From contig JANXXV010000916.1 of NCBI GenBank assembly GCA_025350445.1, positions 1 through 14,455 of the forward strand: 14,455 bases of DNA. Reading direction: 5' to 3'. Numbering within the stretch: the first letter of the stretch is position 1; every line of letters starts with the position of its first letter. This document shows, one piece after another, positions 7,865 through 14,152 of the stretch. Source of the DNA: Bryobacteraceae bacterium (GTDB lineage Bacteria > Acidobacteriota > Terriglobia > Bryobacterales > Bryobacteraceae). Both the position numbers and the translations under genes were made by a program. The notes beneath the pieces are model-generated. The model saw nothing but the letters and a program-made list of their open reading frames with translations, had not been told where the DNA came from and made no database searches.

Positions 7865-8797
7865 GTGGCCTTCATCAAACAATTCGGGGCATATCTCCCA
7901 TCCCGTATAGTGAGCAACGAGGAGATGGGTGCGAAGGTGGGCTGCGATGCCGATTGGATCGTAAACGTATCCGGCATTGAGCAGCGCCGTTTTGCCGATG
8001 AGGAAACGGTAGTGGATCTGGCCACGCGCGCCGCCGAGGATTGCCTTAGCCGCGCGAACATCAAAGCCGCGGACCTGGGCATGATTCTTCTGGCCAGCAG
8101 CTCCGCCGAGCGGCGATTCCCCGGCCCCGCAGTGATGGTGGCAAATAGGTTGGGCTTGCATTCCATTCCCTGCCTGGACATCCCAATGGCGAGTGCCGGT
8201 TCGCTCTTTGGGATGGTCCTGGCCTCGAAGCTCGCCTCCACTTACGGCAAGATACTGGTGATCGGCGCCGAGAAAATGTCGAGCGTGATTCTTCGGGAGC
8301 CGATGGAGCGAGGCGTTGCCATTCTATTCGGAGACGGCGCTGGCGCGTGTCTCATCACCCCGGATGAAGGGCCGGCCCGCATCATCGATTCGGTGATCGA
8401 ATCCGACGGAGCTTTCTCGGAAGACCTGCGCCTTCCCTTCGACCTGCCGCTCGAAATGAACGGGAGGACCGTGATCCTGCAAGCCTCGCGCAAGATCCCC
8501 AGAGCGATTGAAAGCATTCTTACGAAGAACGGCCGCAAAGCGAAAGAGATCGATATTTTCCTGATGCACCAGGCAAATCAGAATCTGATCGTGCGTGTGG
8601 CGAAGGCGCTTGGAGTTGCCGAGGAGAAGTTTTATTCAAACATCAAGAGATACGGCAATACATCATCGGCATCGATGTTGATCGCGGCCGCCGAATGGTG
8701 GCAGAACGTTGGCATCCGGCCCGGGCTGCCGGTGTGTTTCGCCACGTTCGGGGCGGGTTTCAACTGGGGCGCGATGTTAGCTGAAGGAGTTGCATAA
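7865..8797 (+). CDS. Ketoacyl-ACP synthase III-like protein with Ser in place of the active-site Cys
   Basis: This 310-residue protein has the FabH length and fold signature: FIKQFGAYLPSRIVSNEEM at the start, DADWIVNVSGIEQRRFA (the FabH W-I-x-x-x-x-G-I-x-x-R-R region), LFGDGAGACLI, MHQANQNLI and YGNTSSASMLIA. His235 and Asn265 match FabH His244 and Asn274. The nucleophile position, in DIPMASAGSLFGM, is Ser110 (codon AGT at 8192), where FabH has Cys112. Such a change disfavours ordinary decarboxylating condensation and is known in DpsC of daunorubicin biosynthesis, where a serine-bearing KAS III homologue handles the starter unit; other KAS III relatives such as CerJ act as acyltransferases. 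I therefore suggest acyl transfer to or from the adjacent carrier protein. The start is the GTG at 7865, 4 bp after the carrier gene stop, which gives the normal FabH N-terminus. The next gene starts 1 bp after its stop. Confidence 0.88.
   Translation: MAFIKQFGAYLPSRIVSNEEMGAKVGCDADWIVNVSGIEQRRFADEETVVDLATRAAEDCLSRANIKAADLGMILLASSSAERRFPGPAVMVANRLGLHSIPCLDIPMASAGSLFGMVLASKLASTYGKILVIGAEKMSSVILREPMERGVAILFGDGAGACLITPDEGPARIIDSVIESDGAFSEDLRLPFDLPLEMNGRTVILQASRKIPRAIESILTKNGRKAKEIDIFLMHQANQNLIVRVAKALGVAEEKFYSNIKRYGNTSSASMLIAAAEWWQNVGIRPGLPVCFATFGAGFNWGAMLAEGVA
8784..8789 (+). promoter_or_regulatory. Ribosome binding site of the ferredoxin gene
   Basis: AAGGAG lies 9 bases before the ATG at 8799, within the end of the preceding gene. 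It selects this ATG over a TTG three codons upstream at 8790. It is the clearest Shine-Dalgarno in the operon. Confidence 0.65.
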
Positions 8798-8798
8798 T

Positions 8799-9029
8799 AT
8801 GCAGAAAATTACAATCAGGATCGATCCGTCATTGTGCATCACCGCGGCGAATTGCTCAGGGATTGCGCCGAAGATTTTTCATATTAACGAAGAGGGACTG
8901 GCGGAGGTGATGGATGAAGCCGGGGTCCCGCAGGGCTATGAGCACACGCTTGAAGTTTCGGACACGGATGCGGAGTTGATTGAAGAGGCCGTGGAATCGT
9001 GTCCGGCGCGGGCGATTAGCTTGGTGTAA
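8799..9029 (+). CDS. Three-cysteine ferredoxin, probably [3Fe-4S], P450-partner type
   Basis: The 76-residue product has DPSLCITAANCSGIAPKIFH near the start and ESCPARAISLV at the end. The cluster-binding pattern is C-x2-A-x2-C and then C-P: the second cysteine of a normal C-x2-C-x2-C motif is Ala. This is typical of small [3Fe-4S] ferredoxins that deliver electrons to cytochrome P450s and related monooxygenases. The acidic middle (EVSDTDAELIEEAVESC) suits docking to a basic partner. It closes the operon, 1 bp after the KAS III-like gene. No P450 or ferredoxin reductase is in the window, so its redox partner must lie elsewhere or was lost when the following island arrived. Assignment as ferredoxin is firm; the cluster type is inferred from the missing cysteine. 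Confidence 0.87.
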   Translation: MQKITIRIDPSLCITAANCSGIAPKIFHINEEGLAEVMDEAGVPQGYEHTLEVSDTDAELIEEAVESCPARAISLV

Positions 9030-9474
9030 ATTCCCGGTTTTGGGCGGTGGGGCAGACGTTTCATCTGAGTGCGACCGCAGATGCTTCATCGCGTAGTGAG
9101 GCAATCGCCGCAACCATTTGATGCCCCCGCTTTGCATGACGGGCGATTCAAGTGACGATTTCCACAGGTTACTGTTTGAGCACTTCACGCGTGGCGATCA
9201 CACCTCGACATTCCGCCCGTTCCAACTTTGAATTCCTTCAAATGCAAAGCATGGGGGAAAACACACGAAGTCCGGAACGATACAGAGGTGCACCCACGGA
9301 ACTGGTGTTATCGGCTACCGGAAAAAGGAAAGGTTCTGGATCGTGGCGCTGCTTCTTCGACAGGCAGTCACTTCATCACCGATTCGTCGCGATGCCCGGT
9401 TAGGATCAGCTAAGCTATGAGAGACTGGCTGTAGAAGAAATGTCAAAGTGAGCCGATAAGACCGATGACGGCTC
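9030..9474. other. 445-bp region without a convincing gene, left flank of the R-M island
   Basis: No known gene is recognisable. Two short open frames overlap in TTGA: an ATG frame at 9121-9231 (36 residues) and a TTG frame at 9228-9413 (61 residues, beginning MNSFKCKAWGKTHEVRND, with three Cys and three His). Neither has a ribosome binding site I trust. CATCTG and CAGATG (9062-9067, 9078-9083) form a small 6-bp hairpin without a T-run, so not a clear terminator for the acylation operon. The stretch could be the debris of the insertion junction. Confidence 0.4.
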
Positions 9475-9475
9475 A
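9449..9475. promoter_or_regulatory. Inverted repeat running into the methyltransferase start codon
   Basis: TGAGCCG (9449-9455) and CGGCTCA (9469-9475) are perfect 7-bp arms around a 13-base spacer; the last base of the right arm is the A of the ATG. On DNA this could be an operator for self-repression, known for some C5 methyltransferases; on RNA it would be a hairpin that hides the start codon. No Shine-Dalgarno is visible in front of this ATG. The repeat is seen; its role is inference. Confidence 0.4.
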
Positions 9476-10335
9476 TGAAACGAAGGGACAAGGATCAAAA
9501 CCCATTTCTTTTTTCTGAGATGAATGAAGACCCCTGGTGGAGCGAACTTGGTAGTGTTGACGTCTTCGGCAGGCCCGTCATGAGCGGGCTTACAAAGCTA
9601 GAATTGTGCGCCAGCCACAATCCCGACCGACCAAGGAGTGGGAAGGGAAAGCCACGATTGCTTGATTTATTCTGTTGCGCCGGTGGCGCTGGTTTAGGAT
9701 ACAGCCGGGCAGGTTTTGAGGTTGTTGGGGTGGATGTCAAGTCGCAGCCGCGCTACCCGTTTACCTTTATCCAAGCTGACGCACTGACGCTTGACCCAAA
9801 ATTTATCGCTTCGTTTGATGCCGTCCATGCATCCCCGCCTTGCCAATCTTACTCGGATCTAGCTAAGCGGAACGGCAATGCCGATGCATGGCCGCGTCTT
9901 GTCGAACCTGTAAGGGATATGCTCGTTCGATCCGGGCGACCCTACATAATTGAAAATGTCGAAGGTGCGCCGCTACGCAATCCGGTCATACTTTGCGGAA
10001 CGATGTTTAGGGGACTCCGTGTTCTTCGTCACCGATTATTTGAAGTGAACTTCCCTGTCGTAGCGCCTCCGCATGGAATTCATCCTAAATGTCACACGAT
10101 GGACAAACGAAAATCTCATTACGGCAAGACTGACGATATGCGCGACTTCGTGTCGGTCAATGGCGGCGGAAATTGCAGCGTAGCGGCGGCGCGCGACGCT
10201 ATGGGGATTGACTGGATGAGCAAGAACGAGTTGAACGAAGCGGTTCCACCGATCTACACTCAGTTCATTGGCGAGCAATTGATGGCCTATCTAATCGGAA
10301 CAGCACACGTGCCGGCGCGGCGACGAAATGCCTAG
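9475..10335 (+). CDS. C5-cytosine DNA methyltransferase, compact phage-like type
   Basis: This 286-residue protein has the ordered motifs of m5C methyltransferases: motif I RLLDLFCCAGGAGLGYSRAG (SAM binding), motif IV ASPPCQSYS with the catalytic Cys, motif VI YIIENVEGAP, motif VIII LRHRLFEVNF, and motif X near PPIYTQFIGEQLMAYL. The target-recognition region between VIII and X is short (about 70 residues), as in compact methylases often found in phages. About 60 residues precede motif I, longer than usual, so the N-terminus could have an extra role or the true start could be the internal ATG of MNEDPWWSEL. The recognition sequence cannot be predicted. It is the first gene of an island with more A/T at third codon positions than the neighbours, and it overlaps the HNH gene by 8 bp, as in an R-M operon. 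Its presence explains the Vsr gene, which repairs T:G mismatches caused by deamination of 5-methylcytosine. Confidence 0.92.
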   Translation: MKRRDKDQNPFLFSEMNEDPWWSELGSVDVFGRPVMSGLTKLELCASHNPDRPRSGKGKPRLLDLFCCAGGAGLGYSRAGFEVVGVDVKSQPRYPFTFIQADALTLDPKFIASFDAVHASPPCQSYSDLAKRNGNADAWPRLVEPVRDMLVRSGRPYIIENVEGAPLRNPVILCGTMFRGLRVLRHRLFEVNFPVVAPPHGIHPKCHTMDKRKSHYGKTDDMRDFVSVNGGGNCSVAAARDAMGIDWMSKNELNEAVPPIYTQFIGEQLMAYLIGTAHVPARRRNA

Positions 10336-10903
10336 GGTCAGCGCGATAGATCGGATTAGAGAATTTTTCCTCGCAAACATAGGTAATGTAGTCACATCGT
10401 TTCAAATACGAGACGCCGCCGGCGGCATCACTTCGTGGGATAGGCGCGTCCGTGAGCTACGCGAGAAGGACAAATGGCAGATACTCACACATAACGACAC
10501 CACGGACTTAAAGCCCGGTCAATACCTCTTGAGAGAGGCCCCGCCGGAAAGTTCACTCAAGTTTGCGCGTGGAATGTCCGCTAAACTTCGGGCCGAGATA
10601 TTGGACCGAAACGGGTTCACATGTCAGATGTGCGGCCTTACTCCCGGCGACATTGATCCGATGACTAACAGAAAGGTTCGTCTCCACCTCGGACATATCA
10701 AAGATAGAAGTTTAGGTGGCAAGGATGAGTTGTCGAATCTCCGTGCACTGTGCTCAACCTGCAATCAAGGCGCAAAGAATATCACATCCGAGAAGCCTAC
10801 CGGGATTTGGCTTCTCTCGCAAATCAGGAGGGCGGGACAAGACGAGCAGATGGCCGTCCTGCACTGGCTCAGAAAGAAATTCGAGCACGAAAAATTAAAG
10901 TAG
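10328..10903 (+). CDS. HNH endonuclease with N-terminal winged-helix domain, likely the restriction enzyme
   Basis: The 191-residue product has two parts. Residues 1-70 look like a winged helix (IDRIREFFLANIGNVVTSFQ, DRRVRELREKDKWQI, then GQYLL), as seen at the front of several HNH restriction enzymes. Residues 88-153 are the HNH nuclease: NGFTCQMCG with Cys99 and Cys102, RLHLGHIKDRSLGGKDELSN with His120, His123 and Asn137, and ALCSTCNQGAKN with Cys142 and Cys145. The four cysteines hold a structural zinc, and the histidines with the asparagine form the beta-beta-alpha-metal site. It overlaps the end of the methyltransferase gene by 8 bp, so the two are co-translated and should share a target site. 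A homologous fragment of a second such gene follows directly. That it cuts the same site the methyltransferase protects is inferred from position. Confidence 0.88.
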   Translation: MPRVSAIDRIREFFLANIGNVVTSFQIRDAAGGITSWDRRVRELREKDKWQILTHNDTTDLKPGQYLLREAPPESSLKFARGMSAKLRAEILDRNGFTCQMCGLTPGDIDPMTNRKVRLHLGHIKDRSLGGKDELSNLRALCSTCNQGAKNITSEKPTGIWLLSQIRRAGQDEQMAVLHWLRKKFEHEKLK

Positions 10904-11151
10904 CCCAAGGCCTGCTCTCAGGGCTATCAGACCTCGGTAGGCGGGAAGCGGCGCAGGATGATACTGCCGATAACCTCAAGGCCGTTTGCTCGGATTGCAC
11001 CGAGGGAGCAAAGAATCCCATGCTGGATCGTCCGTCCGCGGAAAAGCTTCTGATTCAGGTTCGGCGCGCGATCGGTTCGGATCAACTGCAACTTCATAGT
11101 TGGTTAGTCTTTGAGTATCTTGTGCCGGCTTCGAAAATGCTGGAGAAGTGA
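10904..11151 (+). pseudogene. C-terminal remnant of a second HNH endonuclease
   Basis: In the frame ending at 11151 the translation from about 10930 on, including DNLKAVCSDCTEGAKN and LLIQVRRAIGSDQLQLHSWL, aligns with the C-terminal 60 or so residues of the HNH gene just upstream (SNLRALCSTCNQGAKN, LLSQIRRAGQDEQMAVLHWL); by eye about 40% of positions are identical. The distal Cys-x2-Cys pair is kept, but the first Cys pair and the catalytic His segment have no counterpart. The frame is open upstream only because it runs through the HNH gene in another frame; I see no usable start. The best reading is a decayed or truncated tandem copy. Its stop overlaps a GTG at 11148. Alternatively it is a short expressed accessory protein, which I think less likely. 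Confidence 0.6.
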
Positions 11152-11156
11152 ACACC

Positions 11157-11561
11157 GTGGACAGGCTTAGTGCCAAAGAGCGTTCCGAAAACATGCGGAA
11201 GGTCCGGGCTAAAGACACCGTGCCCGAAATGCTGGTCCGGCGGCTTGTTCACGGCATGGGATTCCGTTACCGGTTGCATGTGACTGCGCTTCCGGGCAAA
11301 CCAGATCTGGTCTTTCCGCGGCTGAGCAAGATAATCGAAATCCGGGGGTGCTTCTGGCACCTACACAAGTGCCGCAGGGCTCACATTCCGAAATCGGGGA
11401 TCGAATTCTGGCGCTCCAAATTGAACGGAAACAAGCGCAGGGACAAACGGAACGAGAAGAAGCTCCTTGCACTCGGCTGGACGGTCTGCACGGTTTGGGA
11501 ATGCGAACTGAAAGACATGGACGAAGTGAAGCGCCGGTTGGCCCGGTTCCTGTCAACTTAG
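11157..11561 (+). CDS. vsr: Very short patch repair endonuclease (Vsr)
   Basis: A 134-residue protein of the Vsr family, which nicks DNA 5' to the T of T:G mismatches formed when 5-methylcytosine deaminates. Seen are the N-terminal DRLSAKERSENMRKVRAKDT, PGKPDLVF with the metal-binding Asp50 (E. coli Asp51), GCFWHLHKC with His68 (E. coli His69), and the zinc ligands Cys65, His70, Cys72 and Cys116 (in VWECEL). The residue before GCFW is Arg63 where E. coli has His64, a residue of the active-site area, so activity may differ. I prefer the GTG at 11157 because GGAG (11142-11145) is well spaced and it gives the usual MDRLS start; the GTG at 11148, overlapping the preceding stop, would add three residues. 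It belongs with the methyltransferase of the same island. Length is close to the family norm of about 140-155. Confidence 0.93.
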   Translation: MDRLSAKERSENMRKVRAKDTVPEMLVRRLVHGMGFRYRLHVTALPGKPDLVFPRLSKIIEIRGCFWHLHKCRRAHIPKSGIEFWRSKLNGNKRRDKRNEKKLLALGWTVCTVWECELKDMDEVKRRLARFLST

Positions 11562-11655
11562 CCAACAGCTCCAGTCCGGACCAGCACGCATCGTCGCCAA
11601 AATCTCCTCCCCCAACCACCAGCATTCTGTGATAACAAGTAATCTGACTATTACC

Positions 11656-11660
11656 AAGGA
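11656..11660 (+). promoter_or_regulatory. Ribosome binding site favouring the ATG at 11665
   Basis: AAGGA, continued by TGGA, precedes the ATG at 11665. It supports this start over the in-frame GTG at 11629, and the resulting protein begins directly with a normal signal peptide. The spacing of 4 bases is short. Confidence 0.4.
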
Positions 11661-11664
11661 TGGA

Positions 11665-13749
11665 ATGACAATCACAAAACTGTGGTCGACGATTTACCTC
11701 GGTGCCCTCTTACTTGCAGGCCCGCTCAGCTTCCCCGACCCCGCTTCCGCCGCCGAAAACGCGAACAAAGTCCAGCCCGGGGAATTGATAATCGACCATC
11801 CCACCCTCATCAACCTGGGCTTCGAATGGCTCATCCAAGGCGACGACAACCGCAATGCCCAGGTAGACGTCTCCTACCGCAAACAGGGTGACACCCAGTG
11901 GAAGTCCGGAATGCCGCTCCTCCGTCTCCACGGTGAACGAATCTTCCAAACCCAAGGTGTCTTCGACGTCGTCTCTCCCAACATGTTCGCCGGCAGCATT
12001 CTAGACCTGGAACCCGACACCGCGTACGAAGCCCGGTTTGTAATCTCAGACCCCGACGGCGTCATCGGCAAGAACAGCAAAACAGTGACGGTGCGCACTC
12101 GTCCCGAACCGAAGCCCTACGCGGCCGGCCGGGTATTCCACGTTTATCCCACCGGCTTCAAAGGCACAAAGCTAGAGCCTGCTTTTGACGCGGTCATGTG
12201 CGCATATAACTACTACTGCGGCGGCGGAGATACCGTCACCGCCGGCCGCCCTCGCGTCAAACCGGGTGACACCATTCTGGTGCACGCCGGGCTCTACAAA
12301 TATCACGCGGAATACTACACCGGCGACCGCTCCATCAACGCCACCACTCCTTACGAGGGCACTTACTATCTAACCGCGAACGGCACCCCGGAAAAACCCA
12401 TCGTCATCAAGGGAGCGGGCGACGGAGAGGTTATCTTCGACGGCAACGGCAACTTCAATCTCTTCAATGTCAAGGCCGCCAGCTACAACTACTTCGAAGG
12501 CGTGACCATCCGCAATACCGACATCGCCATCTGGGCCGGCACGCAGTTCATCGCCGGTTCGAAAGGGCTCACCGTAAAGAAGTGCCACTTTGAAAACGTC
12601 GCATTTGGAATCTTCACCAACTTCGCCGGTTCCAGCGACTTCTACATTGCCGACAACTATTTCATGGGCCGCGATGACCCCAAACACCTCTTCGGATGGA
12701 TTGGCGCCTTCTGGGCACAATTCGATGGCGTTGACGGTCAGAAGTTCCCGCCAACCCTCGCGTCCTACACAGCCGTCAGGCTTTACGGACCCGGCCACGT
12801 GGTCGCCTATAACTATGTCGCCGATTTCCACGACGGCATCGACATCGAAACGTACGGAAATCCGGACGGCTCACACGCCATTGATGGTCCGCACTACCCA
12901 CCGAAGGAATTCTGGGACAGACGGCCGGTCGCCATCGATTTCTACAACAACTACATGACGAACTTTCACGACAATGCTTTCGAGATCGACGGCAGCATGC
13001 ACAACGTTCGCGTCATGCGAAACATGATGGTGAATTCGGCGTCTCACCCATTCTGCAATCAGCCCGCCATCGGAGGGCCGGTCTATTGGATTCGCAACAT
13101 CGCCTACCACGCGCCCGGCGGGTCTACCAGAATGACCAACGGCGCCGCGGGCGTGCTCTTTTACAACAACACCATCCTGACTGAGACCTCCGCCGGATCT
13201 TCGGCAAACGTGCACTGGCGCAACAACCTGATGCTCGGGGAAAATTCCGCCCCTGCGATTTTCAGCGTCAATACGAACACGAACTACAGCACTTCGGATT
13301 ACAACGGCTTTCGCCCGAATCCAGGAGCAGCCTTCTCGTTTCAATGGAATTCGCCGCCGTCGAATATTCAGGCGGACTACAGCGGCTTACTGCGCGCCGT
13401 CCCCGGAATCCCCGGACGTGGAGCAGGTCAGGTACCCAATCCATCACTGGAAGTGCGCCGCTTCGCCACCCTCGCGGAATACAGCGGCGCGACGCATCAG
13501 GATCAGCACAGTGTCGCCCTCGACTACGACGTCTTCGTCAACGTTCCGCGCCTGGACGCGAAAGATCTCAAGACCGTTCAAAAATTGTACAAAGCGGAAG
13601 ACCTCGATTTCAGTCTCAAGCCTGGTTCAGCGGCAATTGATCGCGGCGTGATAATACCCAATGTTACGGATGGCTTCAGCGGCCAGGCGCCGGACCTCGG
13701 GGCCTTGGAAGCCGGTCAACCTCCGCCGCACTATGGTCCGCGGCCCTAA
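11665..13749 (+). CDS. Large secreted right-handed parallel beta-helix protein
   Basis: The 694-residue product starts with a signal peptide (MTITKLWSTIYLGALLLAGP, cleavage near ASA-AEN). Residues about 35-150 look like a fibronectin-III-type beta-sandwich (VDVSYRKQGDTQWKSG, LEPDTAYEARFVISDPDG). From about 160 to 560 come repeated strand-turn units of a pectate-lyase-like beta-helix: GDTILVHAGLYKY, KPIVIKGAGDGEVIFDGNGN, FEGVTIRNTDIAIWAG, VKKCHFENVAFGIFTN, ADNYFMGRDDP, VRVMRNMMVN, VLFYNNTIL. The C-terminal DFSLKPGSAAIDRG and APDLGALEAG form the closing motif common in such secreted helices. The fold suits binding or cleavage of polysaccharide; no catalytic set of a defined lyase or glycosidase family could be assigned. 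It follows the R-M island and has the high-GC codon use of the host. An in-frame GTG at 11629 would lengthen the N-terminus by 12 residues. Its stop overlaps the convergent gene by 4 bp. Confidence 0.85.
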   Translation: MTITKLWSTIYLGALLLAGPLSFPDPASAAENANKVQPGELIIDHPTLINLGFEWLIQGDDNRNAQVDVSYRKQGDTQWKSGMPLLRLHGERIFQTQGVFDVVSPNMFAGSILDLEPDTAYEARFVISDPDGVIGKNSKTVTVRTRPEPKPYAAGRVFHVYPTGFKGTKLEPAFDAVMCAYNYYCGGGDTVTAGRPRVKPGDTILVHAGLYKYHAEYYTGDRSINATTPYEGTYYLTANGTPEKPIVIKGAGDGEVIFDGNGNFNLFNVKAASYNYFEGVTIRNTDIAIWAGTQFIAGSKGLTVKKCHFENVAFGIFTNFAGSSDFYIADNYFMGRDDPKHLFGWIGAFWAQFDGVDGQKFPPTLASYTAVRLYGPGHVVAYNYVADFHDGIDIETYGNPDGSHAIDGPHYPPKEFWDRRPVAIDFYNNYMTNFHDNAFEIDGSMHNVRVMRNMMVNSASHPFCNQPAIGGPVYWIRNIAYHAPGGSTRMTNGAAGVLFYNNTILTETSAGSSANVHWRNNLMLGENSAPAIFSVNTNTNYSTSDYNGFRPNPGAAFSFQWNSPPSNIQADYSGLLRAVPGIPGRGAGQVPNPSLEVRRFATLAEYSGATHQDQHSVALDYDVFVNVPRLDAKDLKTVQKLYKAEDLDFSLKPGSAAIDRGVIIPNVTDGFSGQAPDLGALEAGQPPPHYGPRP

Positions 13750-14090
13750 GCGGATTTCTTGCCGCGAGTCTTCGCATTTTTCGCAACGCGCAAGCTCCAC
13801 GCGGTGCGCAGCGCGCCGGTCAATACATCATCCGGCGCCTTCGCCAATCGAATGTGAGTCATTCCCATTCTTCCCCATCCGCCCGCAATGGGAACGAAGA
13901 CTTCGGGAAGTTCTTCGACGAACGCCGCCTGCTGTTCCAGCGTCAGCATCAGGTTTCCGAATCCCAGATTCTGAGAGGCGAGAGTAGCAAATATCCTCCC
14001 ACCGGCGCGAAAGTCGGGCGACCCCATATGCGAACTCTCCTCCGCACCTTCCAGGCTCAGGGCAATCCGGCGAAAGTCTTCAGCATTCAT
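13746..14090 (-). CDS. MmcQ/YjbR family protein
   Basis: A 114-residue protein with the layout of the MmcQ/YjbR family: MNAEDFRRIALSLEGAEESS at the start, SPDFRAGGRIFATLA, LMLTLEQQAAFVEELPEVF, GGWGRMGMTHIRL and a C-terminal helix. The fold resembles CyaY and the family is sometimes called DNA-binding, but its molecular role is not established. The tail is basic (RVAKNAKTRGKKSA), which would suit nucleic-acid contact. It starts at the ATG at 14088-14090, divergent from uvrA with 62 bp between the start codons, and its stop overlaps the stop of the beta-helix gene by 4 bp on the opposite strand. The divergent position beside uvrA may mean shared control but gives no functional proof. Confidence 0.88.
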   Translation of the reverse strand: MNAEDFRRIALSLEGAEESSHMGSPDFRAGGRIFATLASQNLGFGNLMLTLEQQAAFVEELPEVFVPIAGGWGRMGMTHIRLAKAPDDVLTGALRTAWSLRVAKNAKTRGKKSA

Positions 14091-14152
14091 TGGAGGTTGG
14101 TCCTATTTTAGCCACTCCGGAAAAAGATCTGCGAAAATGAAGATTCCTCCTA

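Noticed and set aside
9030..11664. Attachment-site direct repeats, integrase, transposase or tRNA at the island borders
   Set aside because: I looked for flanking repeats and mobility genes and found none that I could support, so the mode of insertion stays open.
12370..13344. Long antisense frames of 153 and 157 residues inside the beta-helix gene
   Set aside because: They mirror a strongly coding high-GC gene and have no recognisable domain; they are typical antisense shadows.
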